A DNA stretch of 64,000 bases, taken from the NCBI RefSeq assembly GCF_019880585.1, contig NZ_JAINVV010000001.1, positions 558,001 to 622,000 on the forward strand, in the 5' to 3' direction. Below the pieces are notes generated by a model. It was given only the letters and a program-made list of their open reading frames with translations, was not told where the DNA came from and made no database searches. Position numbers and translations under genes: made by a program. Of the stretch, positions 26,581-34,823 are shown one piece after another. Within the stretch, counting starts at the first letter, position 1, and every line of letters begins with the position of its first letter. This DNA comes from Sphingomonas colocasiae (GTDB taxonomy: Bacteria; Pseudomonadota; Alphaproteobacteria; Sphingomonadales; Sphingomonadaceae).

Positions 26581-27335
26581 GCGACCCTCCAGCGCGTATA
26601 GCGGCGTTCGAACAGCTTGACGCCGCGATCGAGCGCGAAGCCGATCAGGCCGCTGACGATCACCCCGGCAAGGACGACGTCGATGCGGAAGAGCTGGCGC
26701 CCCATCTCCATCATCTGGCCGATTCCATTGTCGGCCGCGAGCAGTTCGGCGGCGACGAGCACCAGCCATGCGCGCGTCAATCCCAGCCGCAACCCTGTGA
26801 GCACCGGCGGGACGGTGGCGGGGATCAGGATGCGGACGAGCAGGGACGGGAAGGGCGTGCGATAGACGCGCGCGACTTCCAGCCAGCCCTTGGGAATGCC
26901 GCGCACGCCATCGAAGGTGGCGAGCGCCACCGGGAAGAAGGCGGCAACCGCGACGACGGTGATCTTGAAGCCTTCCTCGATGCCGAGCAGCAGCACGAGC
27001 ATCGGGATGAAGGCGAGGATCGGCACCTGTCGCGCCGCCTGGAACAGGGGCTGGAACAGCGCCTCGAACAGGCGCGACAGCGCGAGCGCGGTGCCGAAGG
27101 CGAGCCCGGCCAATGCGCCGATGCCGAACCCCCAGAACAGCCGGAACAGGCTGTCGCCGAGATGGCTGCCCAATTCCCCGTTGCGCACCAGTTCGGCGAT
27201 GGTCCCGGCCACGTCCGCCGGGGACACGAGGATCTGGGGCGGGAACAGGCCGGTGGACGAGGCGATCTGCCAGGCACCGACAAGCAGCAGCGGTGGAAGC
27301 AATGCGGTGCCGAAGGCGATGACGCGTGCGGACAT
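26577..27335 (-). CDS. ssuC: SsuC-type ABC permease, first copy
   Basis: The start is the ATG at 27333-27335 (252 residues, MSARVIAFGTALLPP). The sequence has six hydrophobic helices and the typical RQVPILAFIPMLVLLLGIEEGFK segment, with the coupling loop FDGVRGIPKGWLEVARVYRTPF. It is related to the following permease, but not closely. Two permeases in one sulfonate cassette are less common than the usual SsuC homodimer. Gap to the MFS gene is two bases. Confidence 0.92.
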   Translation of the reverse strand: MSARVIAFGTALLPPLLLVGAWQIASSTGLFPPQILVSPADVAGTIAELVRNGELGSHLGDSLFRLFWGFGIGALAGLAFGTALALSRLFEALFQPLFQAARQVPILAFIPMLVLLLGIEEGFKITVVAVAAFFPVALATFDGVRGIPKGWLEVARVYRTPFPSLLVRILIPATVPPVLTGLRLGLTRAWLVLVAAELLAADNGIGQMMEMGRQLFRIDVVLAGVIVSGLIGFALDRGVKLFERRYTRWRVA

Positions 27336-27337
27336 GG

Positions 27338-28537
27338 TCAGGCTTCTCCCAGGGCGACGGAGGTGGTGACGGCGCTGCGTCGGCGGAGCAGCGCGATCAC
27401 GACGGCGGCGGCGAACAGCAGTGGAATCCAGAGCAGGAAGACCGACTGGACCGCGACGAGCTTGCTGGCGAAACCGCCGGCGATCGCGCCGAAGGATGAT
27501 CCGGTCATCGATGCGAGATTGTAGAGCCCGGCGATCTTGCTCTTGCCGCCGGGCACGCTCGCCAGCATGCGGACATTGACGAGATGGACGATCGCGGATC
27601 CGCCGCTCAGCAGCATCGCGCCGATCGCCAGCCCGGTGAAGCCGCCGGCCAGCCCGAGCGCGACGAGCGCCAGCGCCGCGAGCGAAAGGCTGATTCCATA
27701 GGCGTGCGGCGTCGCGAGCCGCTGGACCAGCGATCCGCCCAGGAACAGCATCGCGACCGAGATCGCGCCCTGGAACAGCAGCACATGGATGCCGTCCTGC
27801 TCGGTCAGCAGCGGCAATCCGATGGCGACGAGGATGATGAAGGTGCCGAACAGAGCGTTGGTCGCGCTGCTGACGAATTCGACGAGGCAGCTTTCGGCGA
27901 CACCGGCGTTGGCGAAGATCAGTTGCAGTTCCGCGATGAAACCGGGCGCTTCCTCGGCCCCGCGCACGTCGCGCACCGGCAGGAAGGACAGGCTGAACAG
28001 GGCCATCAGGCCGAACAAGGCGGCGACGATCCAGAAGCTGATCGCGATGCCGGCGCGCTGGCTGAGCAGCGCCGCGGCGGCGGGGCCGATGATCGCCGTC
28101 CCGCCGGTGAGTGCGCCGCGATACCAGCCCGCCTTGGCCTGCCCCAATGTCTTCAGCCGTTCGAGGAAGGACGAGTTCATCGAGACCATGCGAAACGGAA
28201 TGCAAAGCCCGATCAGGCCCCGGCCGGCGGCGAGCGTGATCCATGAGCCGCTGAGCGGCATGACGAGATTGACGAGCAACGGGCCCAGGCTCGACAGGAA
28301 ATAAACGCCGCGCGCGCCGTAACGGGCGATGATGAACCCGGCCGGCACGGTCACCAGCACCATGCCGATCGATTCCATCGCGGAGACCACGCCGACCTGG
28401 AACGGCGTGGCGCCCAGCGAGATCGCGTAGAGTGTCGTCAGGATCTTGCCGAGGCCGACGGTGAGACCGCTGATCGCCGCGAGCAGGATGAAGCTGGAAA
28501 GAAAGCGCGTATCGGACAGCGTGTTCTGCTCGCTCAC
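27338..28537 (-). CDS. MFS transporter inside the organosulfur cluster
   Basis: The 399-residue protein has about twelve hydrophobic helices and the MFS loop pattern (PAGFIIARYGARGVYFLSSLGPLLVN). A coupled start overlaps the binding-protein stop by four bases, so it belongs to the cluster. It could import an alternative substrate or export the desulfurised carbon product; the sequence does not decide this. I know of no standard Ssu system with an MFS gene in this position. Confidence 0.88.
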   Translation of the reverse strand: MSEQNTLSDTRFLSSFILLAAISGLTVGLGKILTTLYAISLGATPFQVGVVSAMESIGMVLVTVPAGFIIARYGARGVYFLSSLGPLLVNLVMPLSGSWITLAAGRGLIGLCIPFRMVSMNSSFLERLKTLGQAKAGWYRGALTGGTAIIGPAAAALLSQRAGIAISFWIVAALFGLMALFSLSFLPVRDVRGAEEAPGFIAELQLIFANAGVAESCLVEFVSSATNALFGTFIILVAIGLPLLTEQDGIHVLLFQGAISVAMLFLGGSLVQRLATPHAYGISLSLAALALVALGLAGGFTGLAIGAMLLSGGSAIVHLVNVRMLASVPGGKSKIAGLYNLASMTGSSFGAIAGGFASKLVAVQSVFLLWIPLLFAAAVVIALLRRRSAVTTSVALGEA

Positions 28538-29649
28538 GATTTCGGCACCTCCTGGGCGGCGGCGGCTTTGGTCGCGGCGGGGCGCCAGAAGGTTTCGAGC
28601 TTGAGGTTGCGGATCGCCTGGTCGGCGAAGCGCCGGTCGAGCAGCGCGTCGACATCCACCTTCTCGCGCACCAGTCCCTGCTTGAAGGTATAGTCGGCGG
28701 CTGCCCGGTAATGTTCGAACACGGGCGTGTCGAACAGCGGCGACCAGCGATCGGCCCAGGCGACGCGCGGTTCATCCCATTCCTTTTCGACCACGCTCAG
28801 CGGTGTTTCGCCGCGTGACGCGATTTCGGCGATGGCGGCGCGGTTCTCGGGCTGGGCCGCCCAGTGCGCGGCGCGGACATAGGCGTCGGCGACGAGCTGT
28901 GTCAGTTCGGGCTGCTGGTCGACGAAATCCTTCCGCGCGAACAGTTCCGCGCGCATCTTCCAGTCGGTCGGCGCTTCCTTGGTCGACCAGATGATCCGGC
29001 CAACACCCTTTTGTTCGAGCAGGATCGCGTCGGAGAGCAGGAAGACTGCGTCGACATCACCCGAAGCCAGCGCGGCATGGCTTGCTGGCGGATTGATGTT
29101 GAGGATCTTGAAATCGTCGAGCTTCAGGCCGTTCGCATCGATCAATTTGGCGAAAGGCAGTTCCCAGGGGCGGCCGCGATGGAGGGCGATCCTTTTGCCC
29201 TTCAGATCGGCGATGCTCCTGGCCTCCAGCCCCTTGCGGACAACGAGATAGGCGTTCTGGCCGCGCCCCGAAGGCACGATCAGCCGCGTCTCGACGCCGC
29301 CGGCATTGGCGATCAACGCGGGGAAATCGCCATAGCCCGCGAAATCGATGCGCTTGCCGGCGAAGCCTTCGTTGATCAGCGGGCCGCCGACGGCGGTGGG
29401 CACGGGGAACCAGGCGAGCGCGACGCCCTTCCTGGCGAGTTGCTCCTTCAGCCAGCCCTGCTGGATCACGACCTGCGCCAGGCCGCTATATTCCTGCCGG
29501 CCCTTATAGGGATAGGCGATGGTCGCGATGGTCAATGTCTTGGGCGTGCCGGCGGTCTGCGCCGGTGTGCCGCCCCGGAACTGGAATGCGACGAGCGCCG
29601 CGAGGGCGGCGACCGCAAGCACCGCGATCGACAGGGATTTGCGTGACAT
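28534..29649 (-). CDS. ssuA: SsuA-type periplasmic sulfonate-binding protein
   Basis: The 371-residue protein has an N-terminal signal or anchor helix (SLSIAVLAVAALAALVAFQF). A NMT1/SsuA-like binding domain follows: TLTIATIAYPYKGRQEYSG, DFAGYGDFPALIANAGG, IADLKGKRIALHRGRPWELPFAKLI and ALASGDVDAVFLLSD. It should capture the sulfur compound in the periplasm for the SsuB/SsuC transporter. It is the only member of this fold in the cluster with a signal sequence; the two DszB-like proteins lack one. Confidence 0.9.
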   Translation of the reverse strand: MSRKSLSIAVLAVAALAALVAFQFRGGTPAQTAGTPKTLTIATIAYPYKGRQEYSGLAQVVIQQGWLKEQLARKGVALAWFPVPTAVGGPLINEGFAGKRIDFAGYGDFPALIANAGGVETRLIVPSGRGQNAYLVVRKGLEARSIADLKGKRIALHRGRPWELPFAKLIDANGLKLDDFKILNINPPASHAALASGDVDAVFLLSDAILLEQKGVGRIIWSTKEAPTDWKMRAELFARKDFVDQQPELTQLVADAYVRAAHWAAQPENRAAIAEIASRGETPLSVVEKEWDEPRVAWADRWSPLFDTPVFEHYRAAADYTFKQGLVREKVDVDALLDRRFADQAIRNLKLETFWRPAATKAAAAQEVPKS

Positions 29650-29670
29650 GATCCTGATCCTCCGTCTCGA

Positions 29671-30723
29671 TCAGGCGGCGTCGCGCGCGCTGTACAAGGT
29701 CTCGAACGGACGCCGGTCGATCCATTCGCCCACGTCGAAATGCGTGGGCAGGAAGCCGCGTTCGAACAGGAAGGTCGTGAAATCGGCGAGCGCGTCGATC
29801 GAGGCTTCGGAAAGATCGGTGCCGAGCCGCTGGTGCAGCGTATCACCGCCATAGGCCGCACGGACGAACTGTTCCGACGATCCGGTTTCGCGGGCGATAT
29901 AGGCCAGTGTCTCGCGGGGGTTGTAGCTGGCCCAGTCGCCGGCGGCGATCACCTGCGCGAGCAACCGCTCGGCGATTTCGGGATATCGGTCGAGCGTCGC
30001 CGCATCGACGGTGAGCGGACGCGGCGTGCCGTTGTTGATGCGGATCTTCGGATCGGGATGGAAGCCGGTGTCGATCACCACATGCGCGCCGGCGAGGAAC
30101 GCGAATTCCTGGCCGAGCGATCCCTTCACATGGATCGCATCGACTTCGCCGCGCACCAGCGCCTGGAATTCGGCGGTGTAGAGCGGCCGTCCGCTCCATC
30201 CGCCGCGTGCGGCGATGCCAAGCTGCGCCTGACCGTCGGTCGCCACGGGATCGCTTGCGTCGATATCGATCCATTCCACCTCATGTTCGCCGACGCCGCC
30301 GAGCGACAGGCCGGCGAGCAGCGCGCGCAGCGCGGTGGCGCGGAAGATGTCGATGCGTTGGTCCTTGCGCAGCGGTAGCGCGATGCGTCGTCCGCGCAGG
30401 TCGGCGACGGTGCGGATGCCCGATCCGGGAAGCGCGATGATCGCCTGGCTCTCGTCGATCCACGACAGGCCGATGACGCGGGTATCGGCGCTGGTGGCGC
30501 GCGCCCAGATCGCGGGCACGCTGCCGCCCTGACGGAAGCTGTGCGGCAGATGATGATCGATGTGCGACGCGCGCGTCTCCGGATCATTGGTGTCCTGGAT
30601 CGAATTGACGCGGATGCCGAGCGGCGCGAAGGCGCTGCCGATCAGCCCGCGATTGATCGCGATGCCAAGCGGCGTGGGGACGGGGCAGCGCGTATACCAG
30701 ATTTCCTTGGGGTAATTGGACAT
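29671..30723 (-). CDS. DszB-like sulfinate desulfinase, copy 1
   Basis: The 350-residue protein has no signal peptide, so it is not a periplasmic binding protein despite sharing that fold. By alignment from memory to Rhodococcus DszB (2'-hydroxybiphenyl-2-sulfinate desulfinase), WYTRCPVPTPLG matches YSNCPVPNALL and puts Cys13 at the catalytic Cys27. SHIDHHLPHSFRQGG puts His54, Arg64 and Gly67 at His60, Arg70 and Gly73 with identical spacing. The C-terminal HQRLGTDLSEASIDAL also aligns. It should release sulfite from a sulfinate. Encoded between the TonB receptor and the SsuA-like gene. Confidence 0.82.
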   Translation of the reverse strand: MSNYPKEIWYTRCPVPTPLGIAINRGLIGSAFAPLGIRVNSIQDTNDPETRASHIDHHLPHSFRQGGSVPAIWARATSADTRVIGLSWIDESQAIIALPGSGIRTVADLRGRRIALPLRKDQRIDIFRATALRALLAGLSLGGVGEHEVEWIDIDASDPVATDGQAQLGIAARGGWSGRPLYTAEFQALVRGEVDAIHVKGSLGQEFAFLAGAHVVIDTGFHPDPKIRINNGTPRPLTVDAATLDRYPEIAERLLAQVIAAGDWASYNPRETLAYIARETGSSEQFVRAAYGGDTLHQRLGTDLSEASIDALADFTTFLFERGFLPTHFDVGEWIDRRPFETLYSARDAA

Positions 30724-30737
30724 GGCCTGGCTCCTCT

Positions 30738-33161
30738 TCAGAATTTGGCGGTGACCGACGCGCCCCAGGTGCGGGGGTCGCCATAGGTGGTGAGGCGGGC
30801 GCCCTGCTGGGTGCCGAAGGTCAGGATCTTGTACCTTCTGTCGGTGAGGTTCCGGACGAAGAGCTGGAATTCCAGCCGGTCTCCAGGGGCCGCGATCGAC
30901 AGCCGCGCGTTGCCGAGCGCATAGCCGGTCTGACGCTGATAGCGGCTGACCAGATAGTCGTTGGCGGCGGGATCGGTTTCCTGCGCGTTGACCGTGAAAT
31001 ACTGGCTGGTGCGGTAGCTCCAGTCGCTGCCGACCGCGACGGTCCAGTCGCCGACGGGGACGCTGTATTCGGCGTCGATATTGCCGGTGAAATGCGGCGC
31101 GCGGGTGAACTGGTTGCCCTTGCCGAACAGCAGGCCGCTGTTCGGATTGTTGGGTATGAAATCGTCGGTGTAGTTGGTGTCGAGCAGGCCGATGCTGCCC
31201 GCGATCCGCAGGCCCGCGATCGGGCGCGCCGCGATGTCCAGTTCGACACCTTTCGACCAGCCCTTCGCGTTGATCAGCCGCGCGGTGAAGATCGTGGTGC
31301 CGCCCGCCGAGACGGGAACACCCTGCACCAGCACCTGGATTTTCTTATAGTCATAATAGAAGGCGGCGAGATTGGCGGTCAGCTTGCCGCCGAACCACGA
31401 TGTCTTGAGCCCCGCCTCATAGGAATAGAGGTCCTCCGGCGCGATGCCTTCGGGATCGAACTGGGCGGCGGCGGTGGCGCTCGCCTGGAAGGTGCCCGAG
31501 CGGAAACCGCGTGCGAACCGTCCGTAAAGCAGCGCATCGTCGCTGATCCGGAATTGCGGTGTGACATCCCAGGTCAGGCGGTTCCAGGTCTTCGAGGGGG
31601 ATGCGGTGAAGGGGGCATAGGGCGTGCTCGCGCTCACCGAGCTTCTGAGCCACCAGGTCGACGGATCGGTGAAGGTGACGAGCGGCCGTGCTGCGGTGGG
31701 CGCTGTCGTCGGATCGACGGTGTTGAGCCGCCGCGACGCATCGCCGCTGCCGTTCAGGATATCGATCGTCGCGGCGCGCTTTTCGGAGGTGTAGCGGATG
31801 CCCGCGGTCAGACTGAGCGCATCGGTGAAGTTGAAGGTGCCGCTGCCGAACAGCGCATAGCTTTTGGCCGTCTGGTCGTAGAGGACGTTCTGGAAATAGT
31901 CGTGGCGCCAGCGCGCCGGCCCGGTGCCGCGATCACGATAGGCCGTCGTCGCGATCGTCGCGGTCGACGCGTCGGAGGAGAAATCCTCCCAGAAATAATG
32001 CGCGCCCAGGATCCAGTTGAAGCGATCCTCGCGCGGGCTGGTGATACGGAATTCCTGGGTGAATTGCTCGCTCGACAGATCGGTGCGCGAGCGCGATCCC
32101 TCGAACACGGTATAGTCGGCATCGCCCTGGCTGAGATTGTCGCCCTTGTCCCAGGCGGTGATCGATGTGACGGTGTAGTCGCCCGGCGTCCATTCGAGCG
32201 TGAGCGTGGCGCCGCGCTGCTTGGTCCTGGAAATGCCGGGGACGTTGGAAGCATAGAGATCGCGATCGCCCGTCGGCGCATTGCCGTAATCGTCGGCCGG
32301 CGCGGAGGCACCCTTGAGCGCGGCGGTGTCGGGGAAGGCGGGCTCGATGAAGCGCGGGATCGGGGTGCCGTCGAAATTGCGGAACCGGCCGGAGAGCAGG
32401 ATCTTCAGATCGTCCGACGGCCTGACGAGCAGTTGCACGCGCGCGGCGAAATCGTCGAAGCGGCCGGTGCCTTTTTCGGCGGTGCCGACATTGTCGTACA
32501 CATTGCCGCGCCGTTCGTAGAAGAACGAACCCCGCGCCGCGACGACATCGTCGACCACCGCGCCGCCGAAGCCGCCCTGGGCAAAGACCGACCCGAAATT
32601 GCCGATGCCGGTGCGGACATAACCCGAGGGATCGAATTCGGGCTTGCGCGAGATATAATGGATCGCGCCGCCGACGGTGTTCTTGCCCCACAAGGTTCCC
32701 TGCGGGCCGCGCAGCACCTCGACACGTTCCAGATCGAAGATCGGAAAGGCCTGGAAGAAGGGCGAGTTCACATAGACTTCGTCGAAATAGACGCCGATCG
32801 GGTTGACGACATTCGCCGCGGGATCGTTGCTGCCGACGCCGCGGATGAACCAGCGCGGGCGATTGCGGCCTTCGGTCTGCGCGGCCGAGGCATTGGGGAT
32901 CAGCCGGATGATCTCGGCCGCCGAACGCACCTCCAGCCGCTGGAGCGCTTCGCCGCCGACGGCGGTGATCGCGGTCGGCACATCCTGCAATTTCTCCTCG
33001 CGCCGGTTGGCGGTGACGATGATCGCCTCGCCGTCATCGGCGGCGACGGGTGCGTCGACCGGATCGGCATCGGGCGCTTGTGCCCAGATCGGCGTCACGG
33101 ATGCGGTGAGCGATACCGCGCCGGCCAGGGCGAGACGAGAACGGAAACGGGCTTTCAACAT
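30738..33161 (-). CDS. TonB-dependent outer-membrane receptor of the organosulfur cluster
   Basis: The 807-residue protein has a signal peptide (cleavage near IWAQAPD). The TonB box EAIIVTANRR follows, then a plug domain with RWFIRGVGSNDP, LERVEVLRGPQGTLWGKNTVGGAIHYISRKP and a long beta-barrel ending in Phe (ASVTAKF). No STN domain is present, so it does not signal to a sigma factor. It lies between the two DszB-like genes and should bring a bulky, probably aromatic, sulfur compound across the outer membrane. The substrate is inferred from context only. Confidence 0.92.
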   Translation of the reverse strand: MLKARFRSRLALAGAVSLTASVTPIWAQAPDADPVDAPVAADDGEAIIVTANRREEKLQDVPTAITAVGGEALQRLEVRSAAEIIRLIPNASAAQTEGRNRPRWFIRGVGSNDPAANVVNPIGVYFDEVYVNSPFFQAFPIFDLERVEVLRGPQGTLWGKNTVGGAIHYISRKPEFDPSGYVRTGIGNFGSVFAQGGFGGAVVDDVVAARGSFFYERRGNVYDNVGTAEKGTGRFDDFAARVQLLVRPSDDLKILLSGRFRNFDGTPIPRFIEPAFPDTAALKGASAPADDYGNAPTGDRDLYASNVPGISRTKQRGATLTLEWTPGDYTVTSITAWDKGDNLSQGDADYTVFEGSRSRTDLSSEQFTQEFRITSPREDRFNWILGAHYFWEDFSSDASTATIATTAYRDRGTGPARWRHDYFQNVLYDQTAKSYALFGSGTFNFTDALSLTAGIRYTSEKRAATIDILNGSGDASRRLNTVDPTTAPTAARPLVTFTDPSTWWLRSSVSASTPYAPFTASPSKTWNRLTWDVTPQFRISDDALLYGRFARGFRSGTFQASATAAAQFDPEGIAPEDLYSYEAGLKTSWFGGKLTANLAAFYYDYKKIQVLVQGVPVSAGGTTIFTARLINAKGWSKGVELDIAARPIAGLRIAGSIGLLDTNYTDDFIPNNPNSGLLFGKGNQFTRAPHFTGNIDAEYSVPVGDWTVAVGSDWSYRTSQYFTVNAQETDPAANDYLVSRYQRQTGYALGNARLSIAAPGDRLEFQLFVRNLTDRRYKILTFGTQQGARLTTYGDPRTWGASVTAKF

Positions 33162-33251
33162 CGAGATTTCATTCCTCCGAGTGGGGGCGCGACTGCTCCC
33201 GTTGCCGGGGCGCTCTGCGGCGGCGCGCTTTTGGGCAGGTTTCCGAAAGCG

Positions 33252-34298
33252 TCAGGCGACCTGACGGATATCGGCCGCGAGTTCGTTGAGCGGGCGCGGA
33301 TCGATCCAGGCGCGCGCGTCGAAATCGGTGGGCAGGAAGCCGTGGACGAACAGGAAATCCTTGAAGTCCGACAGTGCGTCGATCGCCTCGTCGGTCAGGA
33401 ATGTACCGAGGCGCTGGCTGGCATGCTCGCCATAGGCGGAGCGCACCCAATCGGGCGATGACCCGGCTTCGCGCGCGATATAGGCGATGGCCTCGTCGGG
33501 ATGCGCCGCCGCCCAGTCGCCGGCATCGAGCACGCGGCGCAGGAAACGCGAGACCAGATCGGGCCGCGCTTCGATCAGCCCGGCGTCGACCGTCAGCGTG
33601 CGCGGCGTGCCATTGTTGATGCGAACCTTGGGATCGGGATGGAAGCCGAGGTCTGCGATGATCAACGCGCCGATCAGCCGCGCGGTTTCCAGGCCGAGCG
33701 CACCCTTCACATAGATGGCATCGACCTCGCCGCGCACCAGCGCCAATGCCTCGGCGCGATAACCGTGCCGATTGCGGCGCCGGAACCCTTCGCCGGTGGC
33801 GATGCCCTCAGTGCCGTTCGATGCATCGTTGATCGTATCGACCCGTTCGACCGCGTCGAGTGACAGGCCGTCGAGTTCAAGCGCCTTGGCGAAACCCCTG
33901 AGTGCGCTGGCGCGATTGAAATCGATCGAGATCGGATTGACGGGCAGGCCGATACGGCGTCCGCGCAGGTCGCGCGCCCGGCCGATGCCCGAACCCGGAA
34001 GCGCCAGGATCGCCTGAAATTCGTCGGTCCAGGACAGGCCGATCACGCGGGTGTCGCGGCCGTTGGCGCGCGCCCAGATCGCGGGGATGTTGCCGCCCTG
34101 GCGGAAGGAATGCGGCAGGCTGTGATCGAAATGCGATTCCCGCGCATCGGGATCGCTGGTTTCCTGGATCGAGCGGAGCGCAATGCCGTCGCGCGCGAAT
34201 TCCTCGGCGAACCAGTCGAGCTGGACGGCAAGGCCGAGCGGGGTGGGGACGGGGCAGCGTGTATACCAGAGTTCGCTGATCTGCTGGATGTCGGTCAT
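33252..34298 (-). CDS. DszB-like sulfinate desulfinase, copy 2, first gene of the cluster
   Basis: I use the ATG at 34296-34298 (348 residues, MTDIQQISEL), with GAAAGG nine bases upstream; a start nine codons earlier is possible. It shares with copy 1 the segments WYTRCPVPTPLG, SFRQGG, IPAIWARA, TRVIGLSW, ALPGSGI and INNGTPR. The putative catalytic residues are Cys15, His56, Arg66 and Gly69, in DszB spacing from the His onward. No signal peptide is present. The two copies differ in the central region, so they may handle different sulfinates. Confidence 0.82.
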   Translation of the reverse strand: MTDIQQISELWYTRCPVPTPLGLAVQLDWFAEEFARDGIALRSIQETSDPDARESHFDHSLPHSFRQGGNIPAIWARANGRDTRVIGLSWTDEFQAILALPGSGIGRARDLRGRRIGLPVNPISIDFNRASALRGFAKALELDGLSLDAVERVDTINDASNGTEGIATGEGFRRRNRHGYRAEALALVRGEVDAIYVKGALGLETARLIGALIIADLGFHPDPKVRINNGTPRTLTVDAGLIEARPDLVSRFLRRVLDAGDWAAAHPDEAIAYIAREAGSSPDWVRSAYGEHASQRLGTFLTDEAIDALSDFKDFLFVHGFLPTDFDARAWIDPRPLNELAADIRQVA

Positions 34299-34602
34299 GT
34301 TCGAGGGCCTTTCTGACGGGCGCACGCGCCCGGCGTCGCGCGGGCGGGCCCACGCGGCTGGATAAATCGTGCAGCGATTGGCGCGCGGCAGGCGCCGCGC
34401 GATCAGTTCAGCTCAACGGCGACATCGCCGCAGGCGGAGTCCGACTGTCGTGGAAACGTGTCTTCGCATTCGTCACTTCCCCTTAACCTGGGGGGATCAC
34501 GAAGCCGGGCGTCACGCTGCCCTGCATCGCGCTTTAGCCGTTGTTGACGCGGAGCAAGCTGCATCCCTTCAAAAGCCGCGGGTCATATCGACGGCAAGGC
34601 CG

Positions 34603-34625
34603 GGAGGCAGCGACCGGATGCCTCC
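34603..34625 (-). promoter_or_regulatory. Leader hairpin that can hide an AGGAGG sequence
   Basis: GGAGGCA and TGCCTCC form a 7-bp stem around a 9-base loop. On the minus-strand transcript of the sulfur cluster, one arm contains an AGGAGG ribosome-site-like sequence, but no start codon follows at the right distance. It may be only a structured leader element. Confidence 0.35.
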
Positions 34626-34647
34626 TGTTTCGATGAAGTCTACTTAA

Positions 34648-34674
34648 ATTGTAGAAAAAGAGTCGGCAACTCAA
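34648..34674 (-). promoter_or_regulatory. Candidate promoter for the organosulfur cluster
   Basis: Read on the minus strand, TTGAGT (34669-34674) and TACAAT (34648-34653) resemble -35 and -10 hexamers with a 15-base spacer, shorter than ideal. It is the best match in the AT-rich part of this gap. Transcription would begin near 34640 and give a leader of about 340 bases before the first DszB-like gene. Confidence 0.35.
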
Positions 34675-34823
34675 CTTTTGCTATTCCGTGCGATAGTCGG
34701 GCTAGCCTGCTCGCGATCGCCTGCACGGTTCCTGCATGGCAGTTCCTCCGATGCAGCACCTGTGGCGGACCATGGCTCCCCAACCGAACACCATGATGAG
34801 GGCTCCACTGGGAGGGACCGGTC

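Larger units (their letters stand above)
34299..34823. other. 525-base divergent intergenic region upstream of the sulfur cluster
   Basis: No protein gene could be supported here. The part next to the DszB-like gene is GC-rich. The part near 34620-34680 is AT-rich and holds the best promoter candidate for the minus strand. A hairpin at 34603-34625 would lie in the leader. The plus-strand gene at 34824 has its own ribosome site (GGGAGGGACC). The long leader of about 340 bases suggests control at the RNA level, which I cannot assign to a known riboswitch. Confidence 0.6.

Noticed and set aside
26577-28775. A 730-codon frame running from the permease through the MFS gene
   Set aside because: Only its last third encodes the permease. 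The rest is out of frame with the MFS and binding-protein genes, whose products are clear.
29671-30723. Reading the DszB-like gene as a plain ABC binding protein
   Set aside because: It has no signal peptide and carries the desulfinase Cys, His and Arg pattern, while a proper signal-bearing SsuA-like gene is next to it.
31092-33461. A long open frame on the plus strand opposite the TonB receptor gene
   Set aside because: It is the antisense shadow of a gene with clear signal peptide, plug and barrel. It shows no recognisable domain.
34299-34823. A SAM-type riboswitch or a leader peptide upstream of the sulfur cluster
   Set aside because: I tried to fit the SAM-II consensus and a five-codon frame (MTRGF), but neither the core pairing nor a ribosome site was convincing.
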